The notes under the pieces are model-generated. The model saw nothing but the letters and a program-made list of their open reading frames with translations. It was not told where the DNA came from and did not search any database. A stretch of 64,000 bases of DNA, from assembly GCA_023393165.1 (NCBI GenBank), contig JAEWMJ010000032.1, forward strand, positions 124,001-188,000, given 5' to 3'. Both the position numbers and the translations under genes were made by a program. Numbering within the stretch: the first letter of the stretch is position 1; every line of letters starts with the position of its first letter. Origin of the DNA: Bacillota bacterium. GTDB lineage: Bacteria; Bacillota; Clostridia; Christensenellales; Christensenellaceae. Below, one piece after another: positions 43,445-52,690 of the stretch.

Positions 43445-44803
43445 TTAAATCATTTCTATATCATTGAGCCTGCAGAAATCTGACAAAGCCTCCGTATAAT
43501 CGCCGTAAGCAACAATGACGTGCTGGCTTGAGACCTTCTGCGCAAATTCTTCAACGCTTGTGGCGTCCGGAAAAACCTCCAGACTGGGCAGCTGCGGCGC
43601 GGGGGCTTCCCAGCCGCACTCTTCCCACTTAGGAGGAGTCTTTGCGTCCGCCGTATAAACATGCATTTTGTATTTGCCGTTTAAATAAACAAGACGCACG
43701 CAGGTCACGTATCCGGTTTTCACCCTGGATACATTGAGCAGCGATGCGGACAGCAAACCAAATGCTGTGGGAAGTACCGTCACATCGCCGTCCGTCGCCG
43801 ACTTTGTTATAAAATCCGGCACACCGATCAGCATGCTCTTCTCAAAGAATTCATAATATTCCAAATACGGGACCGTCTGCCCCGATATATATTTCATAAT
43901 CAACTGCGTGACCGCGCCCATCACGTCGTTCTCAGGGATAGTGAGCACTCCGTAATAGTGTTCGAGAAGCATGAATACCATGGCGGGCGGGAAGCCAAGC
44001 AGCTTCTTCATACCGTCCACGTCGATCAGCGTAACGGCGTCATACCCCCGCTCCCTGATCTTTTTGCCTATGGCCAGCGCATATTGGACCCCCTGTTCAA
44101 TGATCTCGTCATCGCAGGGTTTGATGAACTTCCAGGTTTTTTTTACATAATCTATGGCTTCCTGTATTTGCGCCGCGTCCAAATGCTCGATGTTCCTGAC
44201 CATTTCAAGCATTTCAAACGGCTCGACCTCCACGCCGATTTTACCGCGCAGAGAATTTCCCTCATACTGGGTTCCGTAAAGGAGCATGTCCCTGTACCCC
44301 ATGGTGCCCACGCGGGCCTTGCGCAGGCATTTTCCCGCATGGCATGCAGAAACAAAGGCATCGATTTTTTGAGCCGGCACAGGCCGGCCGATTACATTGT
44401 AAATATATTTGAAATGATAACCAAGCGCTTCCAGTGCGGGCCTGATTGCCGTCGTGCCCGCCTGAGGGGCGGTAGTCACCAGACGCCCGTTTTGGGACCA
44501 CCCGCAAAGACCCCAAAGCAGCATGGGGATATGGCGGAAAGCATCCGTGACGCGGATCACGGCGTGAGTCGGGATCCAGCCGGCAACGCAGGCAATCAGA
44601 CAATCCATTTCAAAGTTTTTGAGTTTTCCAAGGGCGCTGTCCGCAGTTTTATACTCAGGATCATCAGTGACAATTCCCGCATCCAAGATCTCGTAATTCA
44701 AGTTTGATATGGATGCAAGCGCTTCGTCATGTTTTATTTGAAGTTTATCATACGGAGTGTTTATCTCGCCAAAACACACAAAACCAACCTTTTTTCCAGA
44801 CAT
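43445..44803 (-). CDS. L-fucose/L-arabinose isomerase family protein, operon 2
   Basis: A 452-residue member of the same fold as the 2272-3669 protein but clearly distinct. The N-terminal Rossmann part (VGFVCFGEINTPYDKLQIKHDEAL) is followed by the central domain (PMLLWGLCGW) and a C-terminal domain. Aldose-ketose isomerase activity is expected from the fold and from the kinase/epimerase context, but the metal-site residues could not be assigned with confidence. It follows lacI; GAGGAG precedes the ATG. Confidence 0.8.
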   Translation of the reverse strand: MSGKKVGFVCFGEINTPYDKLQIKHDEALASISNLNYEILDAGIVTDDPEYKTADSALGKLKNFEMDCLIACVAGWIPTHAVIRVTDAFRHIPMLLWGLCGWSQNGRLVTTAPQAGTTAIRPALEALGYHFKYIYNVIGRPVPAQKIDAFVSACHAGKCLRKARVGTMGYRDMLLYGTQYEGNSLRGKIGVEVEPFEMLEMVRNIEHLDAAQIQEAIDYVKKTWKFIKPCDDEIIEQGVQYALAIGKKIRERGYDAVTLIDVDGMKKLLGFPPAMVFMLLEHYYGVLTIPENDVMGAVTQLIMKYISGQTVPYLEYYEFFEKSMLIGVPDFITKSATDGDVTVLPTAFGLLSASLLNVSRVKTGYVTCVRLVYLNGKYKMHVYTADAKTPPKWEECGWEAPAPQLPSLEVFPDATSVEEFAQKVSSQHVIVAYGDYTEALSDFCRLNDIEMI

Positions 44804-44826
44804 CTTTGTCTCCTCTCATATCTTGA

Positions 44827-45816
44827 TTACTGCCTGTTTGGAGAACCGGTGGAATTCCGGACGATCAGCTTGCTCTGCAGCGCGACATTCTGCACCACAT
44901 GCGCAGAAGGGCCGGCGATGTTATCCATCAGCAACTTTACGGCGATGACTCCCATCTGATTGACCGGGCTGTGCACGCTCGTTATCTGAACGGGGAGATA
45001 TTCATCCATAACGGTATTGTCCACGCCCACGATCGATATGTCGTCCGGGACTTTAATCCCTTTTTCAAAAAAGGCTCGCATTGCGCCAAAAGCCATCTGG
45101 TCATAACTCGTTATAACCGCCGTAGGAAGTTCTTTTTCCTGAAGCAGCTCGCAGGCGCGCAAATAGCCTCCGAGTTCGAACCGTTCTTTGCCTTTTTTTA
45201 TAAATTCGGGTATGATATCGACGCCGTTTTGCTCTAAGACTTCGCACAAAGCGTCATATCTGACATCCGAATTGAATTCCCCCAGATAGCCTATTTTCTT
45301 ATGGCCAAGCTGCGTCAGATGTTCCACAGCCAGGCGCATGACACTGTCTGTTTTTACATAGATGGAATCAATCGCATACGGCAGATTGTATTCCGTAAAA
45401 AGCACTGTCGGAATGCCTTCCGCAATGATGCGCTGGCATAACGTTTCGGTTAAAAACGTACCGCCGCTGATGAATAATCCTTTGTTATCATGCTGAAGCA
45501 TATTTTCATATGCGTCCAGAACGCCTTCCGTGGAAAAACCGCTGAGCATCGTTATTGTTGAATAACCATACTTGCCTATTTCATAACTTAAAGAATGCAT
45601 CAATTCAGCATAATAGTGGCTCCGAACTTCAGGCAGTATCACGCCAATCGATTTGGAATTTTTTGATGTTTTTTTATGGCGATATCCCATTTCATATGCC
45701 GCCGTTTTCACAAGCTGCGCTGTTGATTCACTGATTTCCGTGCTGCCGTTCAATGCCTTTGAAACCGACGCCACAGTGACTCCCGTTTTTTCAGCAATAT
45801 CTTTAAGTTTTACCAT
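44827..45816 (-). CDS. LacI-family repressor of sugar operon 2
   Basis: A 329-residue LacI/GalR protein with helix-turn-helix LKDIAEKTGVTVASVSKALNGS at the N-terminus and a sugar-binding-like effector domain. The start MVKLKDIAEK was chosen for the GAGGT site upstream and because it begins the domain. Unusually, it sits in the middle of the operon, between the transporter and the catabolic genes, so its level may follow operon induction. Confidence 0.91.
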   Translation of the reverse strand: MVKLKDIAEKTGVTVASVSKALNGSTEISESTAQLVKTAAYEMGYRHKKTSKNSKSIGVILPEVRSHYYAELMHSLSYEIGKYGYSTITMLSGFSTEGVLDAYENMLQHDNKGLFISGGTFLTETLCQRIIAEGIPTVLFTEYNLPYAIDSIYVKTDSVMRLAVEHLTQLGHKKIGYLGEFNSDVRYDALCEVLEQNGVDIIPEFIKKGKERFELGGYLRACELLQEKELPTAVITSYDQMAFGAMRAFFEKGIKVPDDISIVGVDNTVMDEYLPVQITSVHSPVNQMGVIAVKLLMDNIAGPSAHVVQNVALQSKLIVRNSTGSPNRQ

Positions 45817-45837
45817 ATTCGACCTCATTGTCTGTTT

Positions 45838-45874
45838 GAGGGCCTGTCCCAAACATATAATCAGGCAGGCCCTC
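45838..45874. promoter_or_regulatory. Stem-loop between binding-protein gene and lacI, operon 2
   Basis: GAGGGCCTG (45838-45846) pairs with CAGGCCCTC (45866-45874) in a perfect 9-bp stem. On the minus strand no T-run follows, so partial termination or 3' protection of the transporter mRNA is more likely than full termination. Confidence 0.6.
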
Positions 45875-45887
45875 AAAAAAGCCTATT

Positions 45888-46976
45888 TTATTTCATCGGA
45901 GTTCCCTTTTTAATGATTGCCGCTTCCAGATCTTCCTTGTAAGTTTCTACATTGGAAGAATCGATCAATACGCAGCCTGAATCGTTATACTTTTCAAAGG
46001 AATCCGCATTGCCGTTTTCCAGGTATTCGACTGCCATGCGCACGCTCTCATAACCCCTCTTGTAGAAGTTTTGCGCCAGAGTAGCCCATTCGGTGCCTTT
46101 CTTGATGTTGTCTATTGTCTGATCGACGGCATCGATATCGAGAATCAAAACATCCTTGTTCATCTCGGTAGCAACCTGTGCCGCGGAAGGGCCGCCGGTG
46201 CTTTCAAGCATCACCACGGCGTTGATTTCCGGATAAGCGTTAAACACTTCTTCAAACTTTGTAACGGCCGTGGCGGCGTCCGCGTTGTCCGCTTCTTTCA
46301 CAATAACCTTGATATCCGGATATTTTTGAGCTATTGTCTCTTCAAAGCCCTTGATCTGCTCTAACTGGTTCGTTGCCGCAAGCATGGACATCATCATGCA
46401 TACGTTCGCCTTGCCGCCTGTCTTTTCAGCCAGCATATCGGCTGCCGTCACGCCATAATTGTAATTATCCGTACCGATCCATGCGATAAAGTTTTCTTCA
46501 TTGTCCGGAACGTTGCTTGTGCAGAAGTTGGGGATGCCGGCTTCATGGATCTTGTTTATGGACGCATTCAGGGTTGAATCCCAGGGCTCGGTAATAATCG
46601 CGTCGGGATGCAGGGCGATCGCATTGTCGATGCAGTTTACCGTTTCACCCAGAAGATCGCTGCTGCCCATCGCCGGCCCGATAATTTCGAATTTCACGCC
46701 ATAGTCTGCCGCCGCCTGCCTGGCGGCTTCAGCCTGCTGCTCATACACCGGGTGGCCCACGATAGCGTTCACCATGATAATGTACGGAGCATCTTCATCC
46801 AACGATGCGCTCGGAGCTGGGGCAGCGGCGGACTCACCTGCCGCAGCGTCATTGCCGGCAGTCTCGCCGGCCGCAGAGCCGCTGGCCGCGGCGCCTTCAC
46901 TGGTTGCATTGGTAGCGCACGCCGCCAAAGAAAAAAGCATCGCCGCTATCAAAACCAACACAAAAATCTTTTTCAT
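45888..46976 (-). CDS. Sugar ABC transporter substrate-binding lipoprotein, operon 2
   Basis: A 362-residue receptor. Signal peptide with lipobox LAAC (Cys20), an A/S/G/E-rich linker to ~residue 60, then the periplasmic-binding domain starting APYIIMVNAIVGHPVY. It is placed third in the operon, after permease and ATPase, unlike operons 1 and 3. Ligand unknown. Confidence 0.93.
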   Translation of the reverse strand: MKKIFVLVLIAAMLFSLAACATNATSEGAAASGSAAGETAGNDAAAGESAAAPAPSASLDEDAPYIIMVNAIVGHPVYEQQAEAARQAAADYGVKFEIIGPAMGSSDLLGETVNCIDNAIALHPDAIITEPWDSTLNASINKIHEAGIPNFCTSNVPDNEENFIAWIGTDNYNYGVTAADMLAEKTGGKANVCMMMSMLAATNQLEQIKGFEETIAQKYPDIKVIVKEADNADAATAVTKFEEVFNAYPEINAVVMLESTGGPSAAQVATEMNKDVLILDIDAVDQTIDNIKKGTEWATLAQNFYKRGYESVRMAVEYLENGNADSFEKYNDSGCVLIDSSNVETYKEDLEAAIIKKGTPMK

Positions 46977-47024
46977 TTCTTATCCTCCTTTTTATTTCAA
47001 CGGGATTTCCCGTCAGGAACCGTA

Positions 47025-48536
47025 TCAGCCGCTTGTCGCAATACGCAGGAACTTTTCTTCGTCGGCGTCTTCACGCCCCAATTCCGCTTTCTGCCGGCCC
47101 TCGGACAACACGATAAACCGGTCGCACATGCCGACCAGCTCGGGCAGTTCGGAAGAGATCATGACGATCGCTATGCCCTGTTTTGCCAGATCGGACATGA
47201 TCTGATAAATCTGGCTCTTTGCGCCGACATCAATACCTCTGGTGGGCTCATCCAGGAGCAGCACCCGGGGCTCGGTCATGAGCCATTTGGCCAAAACCAC
47301 CTTTTGCTGGTTTCCTCCGGACAAATTCAAAACGTTGTCGCGTTCATCACGCACCTTGATACTCAGCTGCCGGATATACTGGAGCGCAAACTCCTTTTCT
47401 TTTTCCTTCTGCATGATGTATCTGTTTGAAATTTTATTGATGCTTGCTAGAGAAATATTGCCCGCAATATCCAGAGTGGGCACATAACCGTTTACTTTGC
47501 GGTCTTCGCTCAGCAGCACAATGCCTTTTTTTATGGCGTCGCGCGGATTTCTGATCTGAACTTTCCTGCCTTCCAGATAAACGTCTTTGGAGGCGGCTTT
47601 CAGTGCGCCGACAACCGCACTGACCGTCTCGCTCCTGCCCGAACCCACCAGGCCCACAAGGCCCAATATCTCGCCCTTGCGCACATGAAAGGATATATTG
47701 TCTACGACATTCTTGCCTATATTGAACGGATGGGGAACGACTAAATTCTCGACTCGCAGTACTTCTTCCCCTATCTGAACGTCTTCCTTGGGATACATAT
47801 TGACGATCTTGCGGTTTACCATTTTTTCCACAATACTGTCCGCCGTGATTTCCTTGATGTCGTTAGTGCTGATGTTGCAGCCGTCCCTGAGAACCGTCAC
47901 GCGATTTGCGAGATACATGACCTCTTTGATTTTATGGCTGATATAAATGCAGGAGATGCCCTGATCGCGCAGTTTAAACAGGTTTTCAAACAGATGCTCG
48001 ACTTCTTTTTCCGTAAGGGCGCTGGTTGGTTCGTCAAGCACAAGGATTTTAGGATGCCTTGAGAGAGCCCGGGCAATTGTGACCATCTGGAGCTGGCTTG
48101 TGGACAGGTCCCTCACGGGCTGATGAACGGAGACATGAAGGCCGACCATCTCGGCATATGTTTTTGCATCCCGAAACATTTTTTTCCACTGGACGATACC
48201 GTTTTTTACAGGGATGCGGCCCAGAAAGATATTTTCCGCAACGCTTAAGTCAAGATGAGCGCTGATTTCCTGATAGATCATTTCTATCCCGGCGGACTCG
48301 GAATCGGCAGGGGAATTAAAAGTCTTCTTTTTTCCCCCGACCCAGATCTCGCCGTCGTAGGTCGATTGGGAATAGCTGCCGCTCAAAATCTTCATCAACG
48401 TGGATTTCCCCGCGCCGTTTTCTCCCACCAGCGCCAAAATCTCATTTTCCTTTAAATCGATCGAAACGTTTTTCAGCGCCTGAACGCCGCCAAAACTTTT
48501 CGTTATATTTTTCATTTCCAGCAAATACTCGGACAC
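47025..48536 (-). CDS. Sugar ABC transporter ATP-binding protein (two ABC domains), operon 2
   Basis: A 503-residue RbsA/XylG-type ATPase. First domain: GENGAGKST, LSTSQLQMV, ILVLDEPTSALT. Second domain: GLVGSGRSE, LSGGNQQKV, VLLLDEPTRGID. Linked to the permease gene by 12 bp, and 48 bp before the binding-protein gene. Confidence 0.95.
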   Translation of the reverse strand: MSEYLLEMKNITKSFGGVQALKNVSIDLKENEILALVGENGAGKSTLMKILSGSYSQSTYDGEIWVGGKKKTFNSPADSESAGIEMIYQEISAHLDLSVAENIFLGRIPVKNGIVQWKKMFRDAKTYAEMVGLHVSVHQPVRDLSTSQLQMVTIARALSRHPKILVLDEPTSALTEKEVEHLFENLFKLRDQGISCIYISHKIKEVMYLANRVTVLRDGCNISTNDIKEITADSIVEKMVNRKIVNMYPKEDVQIGEEVLRVENLVVPHPFNIGKNVVDNISFHVRKGEILGLVGLVGSGRSETVSAVVGALKAASKDVYLEGRKVQIRNPRDAIKKGIVLLSEDRKVNGYVPTLDIAGNISLASINKISNRYIMQKEKEKEFALQYIRQLSIKVRDERDNVLNLSGGNQQKVVLAKWLMTEPRVLLLDEPTRGIDVGAKSQIYQIMSDLAKQGIAIVMISSELPELVGMCDRFIVLSEGRQKAELGREDADEEKFLRIATSG

Positions 48537-48548
48537 AGCGAACCCTCC

Positions 48549-49523
48549 TTATTTTTTTAAATGCGTTCTGAAATAATCCAAAGAGCAGGCCAGCAGCAAT
48601 ACAATGCCAAGGACCAGCTGCTGCCAGTAAGAGGATACCTTAATAATTGTCATGCCGTTTGAAATCATTGCCATAAATATGGAGCCCAAAAACGCGCCGT
48701 AGATTTTTCCGGCGCCGCCGCTTAAGCTGACGCCGCCAATAACGCTGGCCGCTATAACGGTCATTTCAAAGCCGGAACCCACGTTTGGCTGTGCGGAGCC
48801 CAGGCGGGCCGCCATTAATATGCCGGTTAAAGAGGCAAGTATGCCCGTAAGCACATACGCGCTGAAACGGATTTTGTTTGAAGGAATGCCGGCCAGACGG
48901 GCAGTTTCCGCATTTCCGCCGACCGCAAACAACATGCGGCCATATACCGTATACCGCAGGATCAGTGTCGCAATCAAACCGAGAATAACCGCAATAACCA
49001 CTACATAAGGAATGGAAAGCGCGCCGGCCGTCAAATTGCCCTGGCCTATCGCAGTAAAACTATCCGGAAGGGGATAAACCGCTTCGCCCCTCTGAAAGCC
49101 CAGTACAAAACCTCTGGCCATGTACATTGTCGCCATGGTGGCGATAAAAGGATTCAGGTTAACAACCTGTACAAAGAAACCGTTGATAGAGCCGATAGCG
49201 ACGCCGACCAGCAAGGTAAGCAGAATCGCTACGGGGATCGGAACGCCCGCCGACATGAGCAGGCCGCAGACAACGCCGGACAGCGCATAAACCGCGCCGA
49301 CAGATAAATCCCATCCGCCCGCAATCATCAGATACGTCATTCCAATCGCAGTAATAAATGTAAACGATGTTGTCTTTAAAATATTCGTCAGGTTTTCCGC
49401 GGTCATAAAATCGCCGCCCAACGAAAAGAAAACAGTCGCAATAATCAACGGAATAATTACGCCCATTTCCCTTATCCCGAATACTTTGTTCAACCAGTGT
49501 TTCGACACGTTTGCCTTCTCCAT
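48549..49523 (-). CDS. Sugar ABC transporter permease, operon 2
   Basis: A 324-residue BPD_transp_2 permease with about ten hydrophobic segments. GIPSNKIRFSAYVLTGILAS and VIGGVSLSGGAGK are the conserved loops. The start MEKANVS follows GGAGGAA by 7 bp; the frame extends five codons upstream through that site. First gene of operon 2. Confidence 0.92.
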   Translation of the reverse strand: MEKANVSKHWLNKVFGIREMGVIIPLIIATVFFSLGGDFMTAENLTNILKTTSFTFITAIGMTYLMIAGGWDLSVGAVYALSGVVCGLLMSAGVPIPVAILLTLLVGVAIGSINGFFVQVVNLNPFIATMATMYMARGFVLGFQRGEAVYPLPDSFTAIGQGNLTAGALSIPYVVVIAVILGLIATLILRYTVYGRMLFAVGGNAETARLAGIPSNKIRFSAYVLTGILASLTGILMAARLGSAQPNVGSGFEMTVIAASVIGGVSLSGGAGKIYGAFLGSIFMAMISNGMTIIKVSSYWQQLVLGIVLLLACSLDYFRTHLKK

Positions 49524-49560
49524 GATCATTTCCTCCATTAATTTTAAAACAATAAAAACA

Positions 49561-49661
49561 ATGTTTACGAAATTTTTTCGTGATTTTACTTTACTGCAAA
49601 CTCATTTTAAATCATATTTTTCTTAAATACAAGTATTATTTTCAAATTATTTACGAAACAT
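49561..49661. promoter_or_regulatory. Candidate LacI operator pair of sugar operon 2
   Basis: Sites at 49561-49573 and 49649-49661, 88 bp apart, share TTTACGAAA. Neither is a full palindrome, but together they approximate ATGTTTACGTAAACAT with one base missing on opposite sides. The 88-bp separation equals that of the operon 1 pair. Confidence 0.35.
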
Positions 49662-49807
49662 TTTCTTTATTTTTTCTAATAGGCAAATATTCAGCGAAAT
49701 TCCGTTTTGATTTTCGTTGATTTAAAGTGAAGAAATCAGCCTTTTCTCAAAAAAGCCGCTGAAATTAACTGTCGCCTGTTTTTTTATTATTTTTGATTCC
49801 GCAAACG

Positions 49808-49840
49808 AAAAACCGGCCGAAAATTTTCGTCGGCCGGTTT
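49808..49840 (-). terminator. Terminator of the SIS-DeoR-MFS operon
   Basis: On the minus strand AAACCGGCCGA pairs with TCGGCCGGTTT and runs into TTTTTCG. It lies about 45 bp after the MFS stop codon. Confidence 0.8.
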
Positions 49841-49882
49841 ACCCAATTCTGTATGATTATTTCCGTATTGAACGATTCCATC

Positions 49883-51067
49883 TCACCCTGCGCGGCTTCG
49901 CTTGATTTCTCTCGATCTGGAAACGGCCAGTACAATGCACAGTCCCCCTCCGGCAAGCGCCGTGGCCGCCAAAAGCAAAAACGCGACGCCGATATCAAAA
50001 CAGTCCGCCATCAGCCCCATTAAGACAGGATATAAAGCCCCGCCCAATCCGCACCCGGAACTCATCAGGCCCACGGCTCCGCCCGTATTTTGAGGAAATT
50101 GTTTTGCCGCCAAGCCAACCAAAGTTGACCAGATCGGGCCGAACGCCGCGCCCGTCAAGGCGCATGCGGCAAGCGAAAGAAATGCTTCCCCGGAAAAGGC
50201 CAGCACCGTAAACAACGCGCCCGACAGAACAAAACAGACGATCAGCGCGCGGTGGGGCGATTGCTTTCTGGCTCCGCTCACCAGGCGGGATATTGCCATG
50301 CCTGTCCAGTATGCGGAAATCGCGTAAGCTCCAAAACTAGCCTGGGAAAGTTTTAAATCGAACAAAGTCTCCGTAAAATACCCGATGCCGTTTTCAAGCC
50401 CGACATACAAAATGATCGCAATAAATAAAATGACGAAAACAGGCGACTTCATGAACTCGCCGATTTTAAACATCCCCGTTGTTTCATTCCGTACGGCAGT
50501 CACGGAAAATTTTGCTTTCACCAGAAACAGCAACAAAACAAGATACGCGGCTCCGCATATAAAAAACAGCGAGCGCCAGTCCGCCGCCAGGTTTTTTATG
50601 CCCCAACCGACAATGATCGGGCTGATAACGGCGCCGGCGCTGAGCATGCATTGGCATATATTGATATACCTCACGTTGTCTTCCGGATACAGATCCGTTA
50701 TCAGTGCGGAAGTGACGCATTCGCAGACGCTTAAGCCCGCGCCGATCAAAAAAACCCCTGTAATAAAGGCCCAAACGGAACCCGAGAGCGCCGCCATGGC
50801 GCATCCGGAAACAAAAACAATCGTAAATCCCGTAAGCACGGGCTTTTTTCCTTTTCTGTCCGCCACTCCGCCAAAAAAAAACGGCATGACAATAACGCTT
50901 ATGTATTGTGCCGCCGCCAAAAAACCCATGCCGGTTTTCGTTGTATTGAATTCTTTTGAAATATCGGACAGAACGAGCTGAAATCCCCCCATTTCAAACC
51001 CTATGAAAAACATCAGTCCCGCAGCCAGAAATACCGGCATCCATTTATTCTTCTTTTCCGTAAACAA
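49883..51067 (-). CDS. Major facilitator superfamily transporter
   Basis: A 394-residue, 12-helix MFS protein. The loop-2/3 signature FFGGVADRKGKKP is clear, and loop 8/9 carries YWTGMAISRLVSGARKQ. This layout fits sugar or organic acid porters. The frame starts at a TTG that overlaps the deoR end by 23 bp with GGGAG nearby; an ATG nine codons later is the alternative. Regulated together with the DeoR and SIS genes. Substrate unknown. Confidence 0.86.
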   Translation of the reverse strand: MFTEKKNKWMPVFLAAGLMFFIGFEMGGFQLVLSDISKEFNTTKTGMGFLAAAQYISVIVMPFFFGGVADRKGKKPVLTGFTIVFVSGCAMAALSGSVWAFITGVFLIGAGLSVCECVTSALITDLYPEDNVRYINICQCMLSAGAVISPIIVGWGIKNLAADWRSLFFICGAAYLVLLLFLVKAKFSVTAVRNETTGMFKIGEFMKSPVFVILFIAIILYVGLENGIGYFTETLFDLKLSQASFGAYAISAYWTGMAISRLVSGARKQSPHRALIVCFVLSGALFTVLAFSGEAFLSLAACALTGAAFGPIWSTLVGLAAKQFPQNTGGAVGLMSSGCGLGGALYPVLMGLMADCFDIGVAFLLLAATALAGGGLCIVLAVSRSREIKRSRAG

Positions 51068-51830
51068 CCTCTGCTCCCATTTCCTGAAGTTTTGTTACAA
51101 ATTGCGCGTCGGCTTCACGGTCCGTGACCAGAATATCCACATTTGAAAGATCAGAAACAAATAAAAATCCTTCGCGTCCCAGTTTGCGCCGGTCCGCGAC
51201 GATCATTGTCTTTTTGGCCCGTTCCATCATGATCCGGTTTATAACCGCCTCTTCCGCGTGGTATGTTGTCAGGCCGCCTTCCAGGCAAATGCCGTCCATT
51301 GACAGGATCGCATAATCGGCCTTATACCGTCTCAGTTGTTCCTGCGCGTCGCTGCCATACGTAAAAGAATATTGGGCGTTGATCTCTCCGCCCAGCAAAA
51401 TAACGCGAAAAGTCGGATAGTCCCCCAGTTCCATTGCAACCATCAGCGAATTTGTAACGATATTTAAATTTTTATGCTTTTTCAGTTCAATCGCGGTATA
51501 GTACGTGGTGGTACCCGAATTGATCAAAATGGTGTCCCCGTCTTGAATGATATCGGCCGCCGACGACGCGATACCCCTCTTTACATCGCTGTTTTCCTGT
51601 TTTCTGCGCAGAAACTCCAGATTGTAGTAGTTTTTAACGGTCTGCACGGCGCCGCCCTGTATGCGCTCCAGGTATCCGTTCTGCTCTAAAGCGTCCAGAT
51701 CGCTGCGGATTGTGACCGTTGTCGCTCCCAATTCTTCGCTGAGCTGCGTTACCCGCACCTGACCGTCACGGTTTAATATTTCTAAAATTTTCTTTCTGCG
51801 CGCATCTATTTTCAAATCTCCCACGGCCAT
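51045..51830 (-). CDS. DeoR-family transcriptional regulator
   Basis: A 261-residue DeoR/GlpR repressor. N-terminal winged helix (ILEILNRDGQVRVTQLSEELGATTVTIRSDLDALEQNGYLERIQGGAV) and a C-terminal sugar-phosphate-sensing DeoRC domain (ILINSGTTTYYTAIEL). Start MAVGDLK follows GGAGGA by 7 bp. It lies 84 bp after the SIS gene. DeoR members usually respond to a phosphorylated sugar, here perhaps the substrate of the SIS or TIM-like protein. Confidence 0.92.
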   Translation of the reverse strand: MAVGDLKIDARRKKILEILNRDGQVRVTQLSEELGATTVTIRSDLDALEQNGYLERIQGGAVQTVKNYYNLEFLRRKQENSDVKRGIASSAADIIQDGDTILINSGTTTYYTAIELKKHKNLNIVTNSLMVAMELGDYPTFRVILLGGEINAQYSFTYGSDAQEQLRRYKADYAILSMDGICLEGGLTTYHAEEAVINRIMMERAKKTMIVADRRKLGREGFLFVSDLSNVDILVTDREADAQFVTKLQEMGAEVVYGKEE

Positions 51831-51914
51831 TTTACTTTCCTCCATACTATATAATCATTTGCATTTATATAACTTTAACATAACACAGCACGCGCCGTTT
51901 CGAAAGTTTTTTTC

Positions 51915-52511
51915 TTATTTTTCCTGATTCAGACGCTCCCCCACGGCGCCGCCGGGATGAATCAGCGCGAACTGTTCGTTTTGGTAATCTGTTTTCTCTA
52001 TCAAAGCGGACTGCAGCGCGTCAAAAATCACCGAAAGGACCGTGAAACTTGTAGTCCCCTGGCTGTTATACCTATCCGTTTCACGGCTGACATGCATGGC
52101 AATGACAATATCCGCCCCTTTTGCAAGCGGAGAATCCAGGTTTTCGGTCAGCGCAATGACGATTGCCTGTTTTTCTTTGCAGATCTCTATAATCGGAAGA
52201 AGCTCTTTTGTTTTGCCGCCTCTCGAGGCAAGCAGCATAACGTCGCCTTTCTGAATAAAGCCCATGGCCCCGTGAACGGCTTCCGCAGGGGAAATAAACC
52301 GCGACGGACGTTCAATGCAGCACATCAGATGCGCAAAATGCCGGCATGCAATGCCCGAATGGCCGCAGCCGCTGGCCGCGATCCTTTGCGCCGCCGCAAG
52401 CGCTTCTACGGCGCGCATAAATTCTTTCTGATCAATATAATCGAATTGCCCGTTTATGCAATCAGCTTCGATTTTAAACGCTTCTTTTACCCGTTCCAAC
52501 ACAGCGTCCAT
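51915..52511 (-). CDS. SIS-domain sugar isomerase (KpsF/GutQ-like)
   Basis: A 198-residue single SIS domain related to arabinose 5-phosphate and hexulose-6-phosphate isomerases. RIAASGCGHSGIACRHFAHL, MLLASRGGKTKELLPI and IALTENLDSPLAKGADIVI are the phosphosugar-binding loops. No CBS domains are present, so it is shorter than GutQ/KpsF. Start MDAVLERV follows AGGGAGG. First gene of the SIS-DeoR-MFS operon with its own promoter, divergent from the TIM paralogue. Confidence 0.85.
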   Translation of the reverse strand: MDAVLERVKEAFKIEADCINGQFDYIDQKEFMRAVEALAAAQRIAASGCGHSGIACRHFAHLMCCIERPSRFISPAEAVHGAMGFIQKGDVMLLASRGGKTKELLPIIEICKEKQAIVIALTENLDSPLAKGADIVIAMHVSRETDRYNSQGTTSFTVLSVIFDALQSALIEKTDYQNEQFALIHPGGAVGERLNQEK

Positions 52512-52575
52512 ATAAACAGCCTCCCTTTTTGTGTATTTGACACCAGTACTGCCAATTAATTCTATCAGCCTGTTT

Positions 52576-52604
52576 ATTATAATATTTTTTGAATATGAAA
52601 TCAA
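52576..52604 (-). promoter_or_regulatory. Promoter of the SIS-DeoR-MFS operon
   Basis: Minus strand TTGATT (52599-52604), 17-bp spacer, TATAAT (52576-52581). Its -35 box lies 24 bp from that of the divergent promoter, so one bound DeoR could control both. Confidence 0.75.
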
Positions 52605-52628
52605 TACGCAAATATAAAGAAAATATTA

Positions 52629-52657
52629 TTGACTTATTTTTTTCTTTTTATTATAAT
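52629..52657 (+). promoter_or_regulatory. Promoter of the TIM-paralogue/YjbQ operon
   Basis: TTGACT (52629-52634), 17-bp spacer, perfect TATAAT (52652-52657); the gene starts 34 bp downstream. Confidence 0.8.
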
Positions 52658-52690
52658 TATGGAAAATACAATCAATCGAGGAGGTGTAAG

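Larger units (their letters stand above)
49524..49882. other. 359-bp intergenic region upstream of sugar operon 2
   Basis: AT-rich promoter region of operon 2 followed by the MFS gene terminator. A minus-strand TTGTAT-17-TAAAAT pair lies near 49611-49639. Two related 13-mers, ATGTTTACGAAAT (49561-49573) and ATTTACGAAACAT (49649-49661), share the core TTTACGAAA and could be LacI half-matching operators. Confidence 0.45.
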